A stretch of DNA of 34,389 nucleotides from positions 1 through 34,389 of the forward strand of contig JAGBCD010000019.1 of the NCBI GenBank assembly GCA_017938155.1. The letters are read 5' to 3'. Every line of letters starts with the position of its first letter. The first letter of the stretch is position 1. Shown in pieces: positions 1 to 7,521 of this stretch. A program made the position numbers and the translations under genes. The notes under the pieces are model-generated. The model was not told the origin of the DNA. It worked only from the letters and a program-made list of their open reading frames with translations, and did no database searches. Source of the DNA: Paludibacteraceae bacterium. Lineage in GTDB: Bacteria; Bacteroidota; Bacteroidia; Bacteroidales; Paludibacteraceae.

Positions 1-308
1 GCTTTACGATAGATGCGTATCCAACTAGATAGAGCTGATTGAGATACACGATGTTCTGCAGATATACGATGCAAAGATATACCTTTTTCCACAAACATGT
101 AAACTAATTTGCATTTTTCTTCAAAATTTGTTCGTTTATTAGGACGTTTTTGTAAACCTTCGATGCCTTCTTTATTATAACATAATAGCCACTCGGATAT
201 ATAACTCTTATTTATACCCATCTCGAGACCAACATGATAAGGTGGATAACCATCTAAACATTTTTGCACAGCTAAGAGCCGTTCTTCTAAGGAATGCTTC
301 TTATACAT
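1..308 (-). CDS. IS3-family transposase OrfA (helix-turn-helix), partial
   Basis: Translating the minus strand from the ATG at 308 gives an open frame to the window edge, about 102 residues. It starts MYKKHSLEERLLAVQKCLDG and continues with GINKSYISEWLLCYNKEGIE and then GLQKRPNK. This is the two-HTH layout of IS150/InsJ-like OrfA proteins: a first helix-turn-helix near residues 10-45, a GLQ-(R/K)-R linker, and a second HTH (around RISAEHRVSQSALSSWIR). OrfA binds the terminal repeats and, in this family, is fused to the DDE catalytic OrfB by programmed -1 frameshifting. The frameshift site and OrfB are outside the window. Confidence in the family is high, in the exact IS low. Confidence 0.82.
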   Translation of the reverse strand, partial: MYKKHSLEERLLAVQKCLDGYPPYHVGLEMGINKSYISEWLLCYNKEGIEGLQKRPNKRTNFEEKCKLVYMFVEKGISLHRISAEHRVSQSALSSWIRIYRK

Positions 309-310
309 AA

Positions 311-349
311 AATAAACCCCAAAAGTTTTTGTCTAACTTTTGGGGGTCA
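311..349 (-). terminator. IS terminal hairpin, possible terminator for incoming transcripts
   Basis: CCCCAAAAGTT (317-327) pairs with AACTTTTGGGG (335-345), an 11 bp perfect stem with a 7 nt loop. On the minus strand it is followed by a T-rich stretch (TTTATTTTAT) just before the transposase ATG. It would form in any read-through RNA coming from hit. Hairpins at IS ends that block expression from outside transcription are known for other elements; the role here is inference. Confidence 0.45.
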
Positions 350-389
350 CTTCACGCGGCAGTCTTTTTTGTTGTTCATTGTGCTTATT

Positions 390-797
390 TCAACACTTCT
401 CGATTGCTTCTGCTATAGAATTTGCAATCTTAGCCATCTCTTCGCTCGAAAGCTGCAATTTAGGATTGGTGAATAACATATCCTTTTCTTTCTTCATTGG
501 GACAAGATGAATATGTACATGATTCACTTCCATTCCCATAACAGCCACGCCCACTCTCTTACATCCTGTAGCCTCTTTTATGCCCTTGGCTACCTTCTTG
601 GCAAAAACCATCAAGTCAGATAAGGTTTGATTATCCAAATCAAATATATAATCCGCCTCTGGTTCTGGCAACTTGGGTACAACCAATGTATGTCCTTTTA
701 CTATTGGATTGATATCCAAAAAAGCATAGCATGTTTCGTTCTCTGCTACTTTATAACTTGGTATTTCTCCTTGTATGATTCGTGTGAAGATTGTCAT
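390..797 (-). CDS. HIT family protein (histidine triad nucleotide-binding hydrolase)
   Basis: A 135-residue protein with the complete histidine triad H93-V-H95-I-H97-L-V (context NHVHIHLVP), the signature of HIT hydrolases that cleave nucleoside phosphoramidates or dinucleoside polyphosphates through a His-AMP intermediate. The N-terminal FTRIIQGEIPSYKVAE matches the usual HINT-type start, and the length is normal for the family. It is expected to be cytosolic. It lies 13 bp behind greA on the same strand and is almost certainly co-transcribed with it. The stop at 390 is followed only 40 bp later by the IS end. The substrate cannot be inferred. Confidence 0.93.
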   Translation of the reverse strand: MTIFTRIIQGEIPSYKVAENETCYAFLDINPIVKGHTLVVPKLPEPEADYIFDLDNQTLSDLMVFAKKVAKGIKEATGCKRVGVAVMGMEVNHVHIHLVPMKKEKDMLFTNPKLQLSSEEMAKIANSIAEAIEKC

Positions 798-810
798 ATC
801 GTTGATGCTA

Positions 811-1281
811 TTATAATCCTATTTCCAAAATCTCAAATTCTATCGTACCAGCAGGCACCTTTACTTGAGCCAATTCTCCTACCTTCTTACCCAACAAACC
901 TTTCGCTATAGGAGTAGTTACGGCTATCTTGCCTTCCAATATATTTGCCTCCCCTTCCGTCACCAATTGATACTCTTTTATTTGTCCATTCTTGGTGTTC
1001 TTCACTTTGACCTTAGTTAAGATTTGCACCTCATCTGTCTTGATAGAAGTCTCATCTATGATTCTTGCATCTATAATTTTTGCTTTGAGCATAGCTATCT
1101 TGCTCTCCAATTGTCCTTGCTCTTCCTTTGCTGCATCGTACTCTGCATTTTCACTCAAGTCACCCTTGTCACGAGCCTCTGCAATAGCAGCGATTACTCT
1201 TGGACGCTCTACACCCTCTAAGAACAATAATTCCTCTTTCAATTTTTGTAGACCATCTGCGGTCATGTAAGTTGTTGCCAT
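811..1281 (-). CDS. greA: transcription elongation factor GreA
   Basis: A 156-residue GreA/GreB-family protein. The N-terminal coiled coil carries the conserved LKEELLFLEGVERPRVI and ARDKGDLSENAEYDAAK blocks. The acidic tip residues D and E (about 39-44) are those that enter the RNA polymerase secondary channel and stimulate cleavage of backtracked transcripts. The C-terminal FKBP-like domain ends with VGELAQVKVPAGTIEFEILEI. Length and motifs are those of GreA rather than GreB. It is followed after 13 bp by hit and preceded by a small ORF. An 18 nt near-palindrome around TCATGGCCATGA (1308-1319) sits about 27 nt upstream of the start and may form structure in the leader. Confidence 0.97.
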   Translation of the reverse strand: MATTYMTADGLQKLKEELLFLEGVERPRVIAAIAEARDKGDLSENAEYDAAKEEQGQLESKIAMLKAKIIDARIIDETSIKTDEVQILTKVKVKNTKNGQIKEYQLVTEGEANILEGKIAVTTPIAKGLLGKKVGELAQVKVPAGTIEFEILEIGL

Positions 1282-1363
1282 TTTACTTATTCAATTTTAA
1301 TTGGACCTCATGGCCATGAAGTCTTTATATTATACAAATTTGAAGTAACCTCCAAAATTCTAA

Positions 1364-1486
1364 TTAATACTTACGATTAAATATTTCGCTTGCCAAAAAC
1401 GCAGCACGAGCATCATCCACAGTATTGAATTCTGGGATAACTATAGAATCATCATCAATAACTATATTTTTATTCTGTTCGCTCAT
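1364..1486 (-). CDS. putative 40-residue small protein upstream of greA
   Basis: A short frame on the minus strand runs from ATG at 1486 to TAA at 1364 and encodes 40 residues. It starts MSEQNKNIVIDDDSIVIPEF, has an acidic middle (VDDARAAF) and ends with a basic tail FNRKY. No transmembrane segment or Cys motif is visible. It lies between a good Bacteroidetes promoter (1583-1613) and greA, about 90 nt downstream of the predicted transcription start and 82 nt before greA, so it would be the first gene of the greA-hit transcript. I do not recognise the family. The clean ATG, the absence of alternative starts and the position in an otherwise unexplained leader argue for a real gene, but codon evidence from 40 codons is weak. 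Confidence 0.5.
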   Translation of the reverse strand: MSEQNKNIVIDDDSIVIPEFNTVDDARAAFLASEIFNRKY

Positions 1487-1582
1487 TACATAACACTTTA
1501 GGACAAACAATAGGAAACTTCCCAGCCTCCTATTGCCATTAAACCTAAACCTTAACTATGAAAATTTTATTTGTTTTCGATG

Positions 1583-1613
1583 CAAAGGTAATATATTTTT
1601 TTTATCTAACAAA
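1583..1613 (-). promoter_or_regulatory. Bacteroidetes-type promoter for the small ORF-greA-hit operon
   Basis: Read on the minus strand, TTTG (1613-1610) and TACCTTTG (1590-1583) are 19 bp apart and fit the -33 TTTG / -7 TAnnTTTG consensus. Predicted transcription start is near 1576. The surrounding DNA is strongly AT-rich. Confidence 0.6.
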
Positions 1614-1659
1614 AAAAATGCATGTTTTTTTTAATAAAAATGTTCATTTTCTTAAAAAA

Positions 1660-2988
1660 TTACGCTTTTTGCAATAATATTCCCTTCAAAGTAGCAGAAG
1701 AGGCCTCCTGAATTTTCACTTGTACAATATCTCCAATTGATGTTTTTTCTTTTGGGAATACAACAGTCTTATATTGTGAGGTCCTTCCATACATATCCTG
1801 AGTACTTCGTTTGCTATAGCCTTCTACCAACACATCCACCACTTTACCTATTTCACGCTCGTTGCTTTCCAATGATAATTGTGTCTGCAGTTCAATGATT
1901 TCATTCAATCTCCGCACTTTCTCTTCTTCAGGAATCAAATCTGGTAAATGTTTTTGTGCAAAGGTACCTGGGCGTTCACTATACTTAAACATAAAAGCCA
2001 TATCAAACCCAACCTCTCTCATTAGCGATAAGGTCTGCTGATGATCTTCTATCGTTTCGTCATGAAAACCACAGAAAACATCCGTTCCTATACTAGCATT
2101 AGGAACAATTCTTCTGATAGCAGCTATCCTATCCAAATACCATTCACGAGTGTACTTACGATTCATCAACTTGAGTACACGATTGCTACCACTTTGTACT
2201 GGCAGATGAATAAACTTACAGATATTCTCGTACTTGGCTATTACTTCCAAAGTCATATCGGACATATCTTTGGGATGAGATGTCGTAAATCGAATGCGCA
2301 TATCAGGAGCGCATAAGGCCACCTTCTCTAACAAGTGAGCAAAATCTATCGTTTGTCCATCAGCATAAGTAAAACGATACGAATTCACATTTTGCCCCAA
2401 CAAAGTCACCTCCTTATACCCCTTGGCACGCAAATCATTTACCTCATTCAAAATGCTTTCTACATCACGACTCCTTTCTCTACCACGCGTATAGGGAACA
2501 ACGCAATAGGAACAGAAGTTATTACATCCTCGCATAATACTAACAAATCCCGAAATAGACTTACCTATACGGGCAGGGATAATATCTCGATATGTCTCTG
2601 TTGTACTCAATTGAACATTGATTGCTTTTTGACCTAACTGACATTGCGCCAGCAAATTAGGTATATCCATGTAAGCATCAGGACCTGCCACAAAGTCTAT
2701 TCCAAACTTATGAATCAACTCCTCGCCCATTCTTTCTGCCATACAACCTATCACCCCAATGATAAGATTAGGATGAGCTTTCTTTTTTGATGCAATCAGT
2801 TCTTGGAGACGATGTTGCACTTTTTGTTCTGCATTATCTCGGATAGAACAGGTGTTGAGGAGGACAATATCCGCCTCCTCAACATTATCAGTACAAGTCG
2901 CTTGAGTAGTATTTAAAACCGCTGCTACAACTTCCGAGTCTGCCACATTCATCTGGCAACCATATGTCTCAATATAAAATTTCTTCAT
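1660..2988 (-). CDS. miaB: tRNA-2-methylthio-N6-dimethylallyladenosine synthase MiaB
   Basis: A radical-SAM methylthiotransferase that adds a methylthio group to i6A37 in tRNAs reading UNN codons. The N-terminal UPF0004 domain carries the three auxiliary-cluster cysteines C11 (ETYGCQMN), C47 (NTCSIRDNAEQK) and C82 (GCMAER). The radical SAM cluster is C155-x3-C159-x2-C162 (RGCNNFCSYC), followed by VPYTRGRERSR, and a TRAM-like RNA-binding domain closes the protein. I chose the ATG at 2988 (MKKFYIETYGC), giving 442 residues. The upstream extension to 3033 overlaps nagB and is not conserved-looking. The gene starts 7 bp after the nagB stop, so it is probably translated from the same message. Confidence 0.96.
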   Translation of the reverse strand: MKKFYIETYGCQMNVADSEVVAAVLNTTQATCTDNVEEADIVLLNTCSIRDNAEQKVQHRLQELIASKKKAHPNLIIGVIGCMAERMGEELIHKFGIDFVAGPDAYMDIPNLLAQCQLGQKAINVQLSTTETYRDIIPARIGKSISGFVSIMRGCNNFCSYCVVPYTRGRERSRDVESILNEVNDLRAKGYKEVTLLGQNVNSYRFTYADGQTIDFAHLLEKVALCAPDMRIRFTTSHPKDMSDMTLEVIAKYENICKFIHLPVQSGSNRVLKLMNRKYTREWYLDRIAAIRRIVPNASIGTDVFCGFHDETIEDHQQTLSLMREVGFDMAFMFKYSERPGTFAQKHLPDLIPEEEKVRRLNEIIELQTQLSLESNEREIGKVVDVLVEGYSKRSTQDMYGRTSQYKTVVFPKEKTSIGDIVQVKIQEASSATLKGILLQKA

Positions 2989-2995
2989 TGCTAAA

Positions 2996-3805
2996 TTAGA
3001 GCAACGATTTTGGGTCAAGATTATTTTTCTCAATATCCAAGAAATACTTGTATGTACCTACTTTCAACTCATCACATGCTGCTTCATCGCAAACAATGAT
3101 ACCATGTTGATGCATTTGCAAAGCACTGATTGTCCACATGTGTGAAATAGGTTTTTCAATAGCGTGCAATAAAGCTCTTGCCTTACCATGACCATTAACC
3201 ATAATAAGAACTTCTTTTGCATCCATGATTGTACCCACACCAACGGTAAGAGCTGTTTTAGGAACTTGATTCACATCGTTATTGAAGAAACGTGAATTTG
3301 CAATGATTGTATCCGTAGTAAGTTCTTTTTTTCTTGTTCTACTCGAAAGAGATGAACCTGGTTCATTGAAAGCAATATGTCCATCAGGACCTATACCACC
3401 CAAGAACAAATGAATACCACCGTAGTTTTTAATTTTCTCTTCATAACGAGCGCACTCTGCCTCAAGGTCAGCTGCATTTCCATTCAAAATATTTACATTC
3501 TCTTTACGAATATCAATGTGGCTAAAGAAGTTATTCCACATAAAACTATGATAACTTTGAGAATGCTCTTCTGGAATACCTACGTATTCATCCATATTAA
3601 ATGTCACAACATTGCGGAAACTTACTTTCCCTTGTTTGTACAATTCTATCAAATGCTTGTACATTCCTAATGGTGAACTACCTGTTGGCAAACCAAGAAC
3701 AAAAGGATTACTTTCTTTAGGTGCATACTCATTGATACGTTTTGCTACATAGTTAGCTGCCCATTCTGACAACAAATCATAATTTTTTTGAATAATTAGT
3801 CTCAT
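2996..3805 (-). CDS. nagB: glucosamine-6-phosphate deaminase NagB
   Basis: A 269-residue isomerase/deaminase converting glucosamine-6-phosphate to fructose-6-phosphate and ammonia, the last step of amino-sugar catabolism. The phosphate-binding [13 protein letters not shown] lies near residues 37-49. Catalytic residues fall at the E. coli numbering: D72 (FNMDEYVG), D141, H143 and E148 ([15 protein letters not shown]). Length equals that of the hexameric enterobacterial type. It sits between glgB (43 bp upstream) and miaB. No promoter of the TAnnTTTG type is seen in the gap, so transcription from the yhcH promoter is likely. Confidence 0.96.
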   Translation of the reverse strand: MRLIIQKNYDLLSEWAANYVAKRINEYAPKESNPFVLGLPTGSSPLGMYKHLIELYKQGKVSFRNVVTFNMDEYVGIPEEHSQSYHSFMWNNFFSHIDIRKENVNILNGNAADLEAECARYEEKIKNYGGIHLFLGGIGPDGHIAFNEPGSSLSSRTRKKELTTDTIIANSRFFNNDVNQVPKTALTVGVGTIMDAKEVLIMVNGHGKARALLHAIEKPISHMWTISALQMHQHGIIVCDEAACDELKVGTYKYFLDIEKNNLDPKSLL

Positions 3806-3820
3806 AGTTGTTTTCTTTAT

Positions 3821-3834
3821 ATGTCGTGCGACAT
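3821..3834. repeat. short inverted repeat in the glgB-nagB gap
   Basis: ATGTCGTGCGACAT consists of two 6 bp arms with a 2 bp centre, about 16 bp upstream of the nagB ATG. It could be an operator half-site pair or a small RNA hairpin affecting nagB translation. There is no U-run on the minus-strand side that would make it a classic terminator. Confidence 0.35.
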
Positions 3835-3848
3835 GTTAATATTATTTT

Positions 3849-5867
3849 TTATTTGTCTATTCGTTTCAAAACCATCGCCGAACGAGCAGGGAGGTACAAT
3901 CTCAGCCACCCTTTATGCTCTGATTCATACAATGCATCGTATTGGGTAAAATGCTCCAACGAATCATCCGACAAACCAAAACCTGCAAATTGCTTACTAT
4001 CTGTATTTAATAGTACTTTGTATTTACCTTCAGGAGCCAAGAATCCGTAATCCACAAACGAACGCATGCCATTCCAATTGAATACAAAAATCAACTCTCC
4101 TCTCATGAAAGCAACCACTTGATCACCCTCCTTGTCCCACAAAGGAACTATAGAATCTTTTTTCACATTCATCTCATGCTGCAAAACATGCATCATTTGC
4201 TGGTCAAATGCGTTCAAATCGTGATAGAAGAAACGTTCATTATCTACCAAACTCCACTGACGTCTCGCATATTTATGACTCCAACCATTGCCCTGACGAG
4301 GAAAATCTATCCATTCTGGGTGACCATACTCATTACCCATAAAATTAAGATACCCCCCATTATTCGTTGATGCAGTGATCAATCGTATCATTTTGTGCAA
4401 CGCAATACCCCTATCCACCATATAGGTAGCATGTCCATGCTCAAAATGCCAATACATATCGGCATCTACCAAACGGAAAATAATTGTCTTGTCCCCCACC
4501 AATGCCTGGTCATGACTCTCGGCATACGATATGGTGCGCTCATCTGCTCTTCTATTGGTCATCTCGTACAAAATATGACCCGCACGCCAATCTTCATCGC
4601 GCACTTCCTTGATGTATTTGATCCAAAAATCAGGAATACCCATTGCCAAACGATAATCAAAGCCCATACCCCCATCCTTAAAAGGACAAGCCAAACCTGG
4701 CATTCCAGACATCTCCTCAGCTATCGTTATAGCATGCTTTTTAACTTGATGAATCAACTTATTTGCTAACGTTAAATAACATATCGCATCACCATCTTGA
4801 TTCAGGTTATAGTAACTGTCATACCCATTAAAATCTTCGCCTAATCCGTGACTAAGGTAAATCATCGAAGTCACACCATCAAATCTAAACCCATCAAAAT
4901 CATATTCATCCAGCCAGAACTTACAATTACTCAACAAGAAATGCATCACTTCATTCTTGCCATAATTAAAACAAAGACTATCCCACGCAGGATGCTCACG
5001 ACGCGCTCCACCATGAAAATATTGATAACCCGTTCCATCAAAATTACCCAAGCCCTCTAACTCATTCTTCACAGCATGCGAATGCACAATATCCATTATC
5101 ACATACATACCATACCCGTGTGCATCATCTATCAAACGTTTCAACTCCTCAGGAGTTCCAAACCGAGAACTTGCAGCGTAGAAATTGCTCACATGATAGC
5201 CAAAAGATCCATAATAAGGATGTTCCTGTATCGCCATAATCTGAACGCAGTTGTATCCTAACTTATGAATACGAGGGAGCACATTCAAACGAAACTCTTC
5301 ATACGTCGCTACTTTCTCCTCTTCCCCACTCATGCCAATATGACACTCGTAGATATACAACCCCGCACCATCAATTGAACATTTTTTTCTTTTCTTCTTA
5401 TTTCTCCACTCATAAGGCTCTACATCCCATACCTGTGCAGAAAAAATCTTACTACCTTCATCTTGCACTACTCGCTTTGCATAACTGGGAATACGCTCAC
5501 CAGCACCACCCAACCACTCAACCAGCAACTTATAATGCTCTCCATGATGCATCGCATCTAACGGCAATTTACATTCCCAAACACCATTCTCAAGAGCATA
5601 CAAACGATAATCCTCTCGCTTCTCCCAAGCATTAAAATCACCTACCACATAGATAGCCGTCGCATTAGGAGCCCACTCTCGAAGTATCCAACCATCTTGA
5701 GTCTTATGCAGTCCAAAATACATATAACCATTTGCCCACTCTGACAACGTTTGTTCCCCTACAAGTTCTTTCTCTCGCCGGAGAGCATAATCATAACGCC
5801 CCTGTATCGCAGAAGCATAAGGCTTAAGATAAGGATCGGACTTAATCAACTTAAGCGTCTTCATCAT
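3849..5867 (-). CDS. glgB: 1,4-alpha-glucan branching enzyme, eukaryote-like GH13_8 type
   Basis: A 672-residue branching enzyme that cuts alpha-1,4 chains and re-attaches them as alpha-1,6 branches during glycogen synthesis in the cytosol. A CBM48 domain occupies about residues 45-145 (EWAPNATAIYVVGDFNAW), then the GH13 barrel: MDIVHSHA (about 258-265), nucleophile D330 in DGFRFDGVTSM, acid/base E384 in AEEMSGMPG, and H452-D453 in YAESHDQALVGDK. A beta-rich C-terminal domain follows. The AEEMSGMPG and YDFDGFRFDGVTSM segments resemble the eukaryotic GBE1 subfamily rather than the E. coli type, as is common in Bacteroidetes. The ATG at 5867 overlaps the yhcH stop (ATGA), so the two are translationally coupled. 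Confidence 0.95.
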   Translation of the reverse strand: MMKTLKLIKSDPYLKPYASAIQGRYDYALRREKELVGEQTLSEWANGYMYFGLHKTQDGWILREWAPNATAIYVVGDFNAWEKREDYRLYALENGVWECKLPLDAMHHGEHYKLLVEWLGGAGERIPSYAKRVVQDEGSKIFSAQVWDVEPYEWRNKKKRKKCSIDGAGLYIYECHIGMSGEEEKVATYEEFRLNVLPRIHKLGYNCVQIMAIQEHPYYGSFGYHVSNFYAASSRFGTPEELKRLIDDAHGYGMYVIMDIVHSHAVKNELEGLGNFDGTGYQYFHGGARREHPAWDSLCFNYGKNEVMHFLLSNCKFWLDEYDFDGFRFDGVTSMIYLSHGLGEDFNGYDSYYNLNQDGDAICYLTLANKLIHQVKKHAITIAEEMSGMPGLACPFKDGGMGFDYRLAMGIPDFWIKYIKEVRDEDWRAGHILYEMTNRRADERTISYAESHDQALVGDKTIIFRLVDADMYWHFEHGHATYMVDRGIALHKMIRLITASTNNGGYLNFMGNEYGHPEWIDFPRQGNGWSHKYARRQWSLVDNERFFYHDLNAFDQQMMHVLQHEMNVKKDSIVPLWDKEGDQVVAFMRGELIFVFNWNGMRSFVDYGFLAPEGKYKVLLNTDSKQFAGFGLSDDSLEHFTQYDALYESEHKGWLRLYLPARSAMVLKRIDK

Positions 5868-6316
5868 TGCACCCTCGTTTTAACAATTACCTTACGATAC
5901 TTTTGACCTGCCGCTATTCCAGGAGCATGTGCATCACTTGGAAAGAAGACTACAAAATACCCCTTAGGCACAACGATTGAGGTCTCTGCCTTATCCTCAT
6001 AAAATTCGACGTCTTCACCTTCATCATAATCCTCCAACACATCCTGACAATCCACTTGAGCCTTCCATTTCATCACCTCATCAGCACCCAAAGGAATCTG
6101 AATATCAATATAATCTTTATGAGCCTCCAACTTACAATCCCCCTCTTGTTTACCCTCAAAATCCATTATATTTACAATCATATCATCACCATCAAGCTTA
6201 ATCTTGCATGGAGGGAGTTCTTCCAAATCGTTGTTGTTGAAAAAGTGAACAAATTTTTCTAATCTTGGAACGCATTCAAAATACAGATCTGCATTTTCTA
6301 ATTTATCAAGAATCAT
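5864..6316 (-). CDS. YhcH/YjgK/YiaL (DUF386) family protein, possible sialic acid anomerase
   Basis: A 150-residue cupin-like protein of the YhcH/YjgK/YiaL family. Family hallmarks are KDYIDIQIPLGADEVM (about residues 86-101), the acidic segment before FYEDKAETSIVVPKGYFVVFFPSDAHAPG, and the ending YRKVIVKTRVQ. E. coli YhcH (NanQ) is an N-acetylneuraminate anomerase, and other members act in sugar pathways. The nearby nagB makes an amino-sugar role plausible, but this is inference. I chose the ATG at 6316 (MILDKLENADLY). The longer frame to 6388 runs through the predicted promoter at 6344-6375 and cannot be the start. Confidence 0.88.
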   Translation of the reverse strand: MILDKLENADLYFECVPRLEKFVHFFNNNDLEELPPCKIKLDGDDMIVNIMDFEGKQEGDCKLEAHKDYIDIQIPLGADEVMKWKAQVDCQDVLEDYDEGEDVEFYEDKAETSIVVPKGYFVVFFPSDAHAPGIAAGQKYRKVIVKTRVQ

Positions 6317-6343
6317 GTCATTATAAGAATTAAATTTAGACTG

Positions 6344-6375
6344 CAAAGATACATTATTTATACGGAATAAGCAAA
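6344..6375 (-). promoter_or_regulatory. promoter for yhcH-glgB-nagB-miaB
   Basis: Minus-strand TTTG (6375-6372) and TATCTTTG (6351-6344) with 20 bp spacing match the Bacteroidetes consensus exactly. Transcription should begin near 6337, about 20 nt before the yhcH ATG. This also rules out the upstream alternative start. Confidence 0.7.
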
Positions 6376-6399
6376 TCTTATCAAGCAAAAATCAAAAAA

Positions 6400-6431
6400 T
6401 TTGTACAAATGTATTTTTTGTAGTAACTTTG
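6400..6431 (+). promoter_or_regulatory. divergent promoter for acyltransferase-pepO-Dabb
   Basis: TTTG (6400-6403) and TAACTTTG (6424-6431), spaced 20 bp, match the Bacteroidetes consensus. The predicted start of transcription is near 6438, which places the TTG at 6436 outside the message and supports the ATG at 6466. It is back to back with the yhcH promoter, with 24 bp between their -33 elements. Confidence 0.7.
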
Positions 6432-6465
6432 CACCTTGAAACACAATCAAAACATATTAACTAAC

Positions 6466-7521
6466 ATGACTAAATTATACTCAATCAAAGCTAATTCAAA
6501 TCGTCAATCAAACATGGAGTTATTGCGCATCGTCGCAATGTTTTTAGTACTTATCGTTCACGCAGATTTTGCTGCCATTGGACACCCTACATACGAAGAA
6601 ACGGTCAATGAAACAGTCGTCACATTATGGCGATACATCTTTGAAGCATTAGCCATCGTTTGTGTCAATGTGTTTGTATTGCTTTCTGGTTGGTTTGGTA
6701 TTCGGCCAAGTACCAAAGGATTTAGTAAATTCATCTTTCAAGTCTTTTTCTTCTCGTTGGGGCTATACCTCTTTGGTTGGGCAATGGGATGGAACGAACT
6801 AACATGGAACGGATGGATAGAAACCTTCACTTTCTCATCGCCTTTGTACTGGTTTATCGTTTCTTATATTGGTCTTTACATCCTATCACCTGTTCTGAAT
6901 GCTTATATTGAGAAAGCAAAAACGAACGAACTGGGATGGCTATTAGTCTTTTTCTATATTTTTCAAACCTTATACGGATGCCTTTTAGGCGACGAGTTTA
7001 CAATATTCAAAAACGGATATTCCACACTCTCATTCGTAGGATTATACTTATTAGCACAATATGTTCGTAGAGCACAACCCAAATGGAGTCAACTCAACAA
7101 AATGTATGATATGGTCATTTATCTTATCATATCTATTTTCATCGCTTTAATCGGATTTTTTGGTACATATTACAAGATAGACGGCCTTAACACTCAACTC
7201 TTGGCATATAGTGATCCTATCGTTGTGATGAGTTCCGTCTATTTATTACTCTTCTTTACCAAAATCAATATCCAAAGCAATGTAATCAATTTCATCAGCG
7301 CATCCTCATTTGCTGTGTTCTTGTTGCACTTGAATCCTAATTTTTATTTCAAGGCATTCAAAGAACCCATCCAATGGATGGATGCTACCTACCCTCCACT
7401 GCAATTGTTAGGGATCCTTACTATATTTCTAATCGCTATTTTTATATTAAGTATTATCCTTGATCAAATACGTATTGTTCTATGGAATGCTATCAGCTTA
7501 TTAAACAACAAACAAAAATGA
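6466..7521 (+). CDS. acyltransferase family 3 membrane protein
   Basis: A 351-residue multi-pass inner-membrane protein of the acyltransferase-3 (OatA/NodX-like) family. The N-terminal RQSNMELLRIVAMFLVLIVHADFA is the typical first helix with the catalytic-type histidine (H in IVHAD). About ten hydrophobic segments follow, with aromatic-rich loops, and LLHLNPNFYFK lies near the C-terminus. Such proteins transfer acetyl or similar groups to surface sugars, peptidoglycan or lipids; the acceptor here is unknown. The start at 6466 is chosen from the promoter position. Its TGA overlaps the ATG of the M13 peptidase (ATGA), indicating translational coupling. Confidence 0.87.
   Translation: MTKLYSIKANSNRQSNMELLRIVAMFLVLIVHADFAAIGHPTYEETVNETVVTLWRYIFEALAIVCVNVFVLLSGWFGIRPSTKGFSKFIFQVFFFSLGLYLFGWAMGWNELTWNGWIETFTFSSPLYWFIVSYIGLYILSPVLNAYIEKAKTNELGWLLVFFYIFQTLYGCLLGDEFTIFKNGYSTLSFVGLYLLAQYVRRAQPKWSQLNKMYDMVIYLIISIFIALIGFFGTYYKIDGLNTQLLAYSDPIVVMSSVYLLLFFTKINIQSNVINFISASSFAVFLLHLNPNFYFKAFKEPIQWMDATYPPLQLLGILTIFLIAIFILSIILDQIRIVLWNAISLLNNKQK

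Larger units (their letters stand above)
1..349 (-). mobile_element. IS3-family (IS150-type) insertion sequence, 5' part, cut by window edge
   Basis: The minus strand from 349 begins TGACCCCCAAAAGTTAGAC, a terminus seen in many IS3-family elements of the IS150 type, and is followed 41 nt later by the ATG of an OrfA-type transposase. The rest of the element, including orfB and the other terminal repeat, lies left of the window. A target-site duplication therefore cannot be checked. The end of the element lies about 40 bp beyond the stop codon of the neighbouring hit gene, so the insertion did not break that gene. Confidence 0.8.

Noticed and set aside
2989-3033. Upstream start for MiaB
   Set aside because: It would overlap the end of nagB, while the ATG at 2988 begins exactly at the conserved MiaB N-terminus.
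6317-6388. Upstream start for the YhcH-like protein
   Set aside because: The extra codons cover the consensus promoter at 6344-6375.
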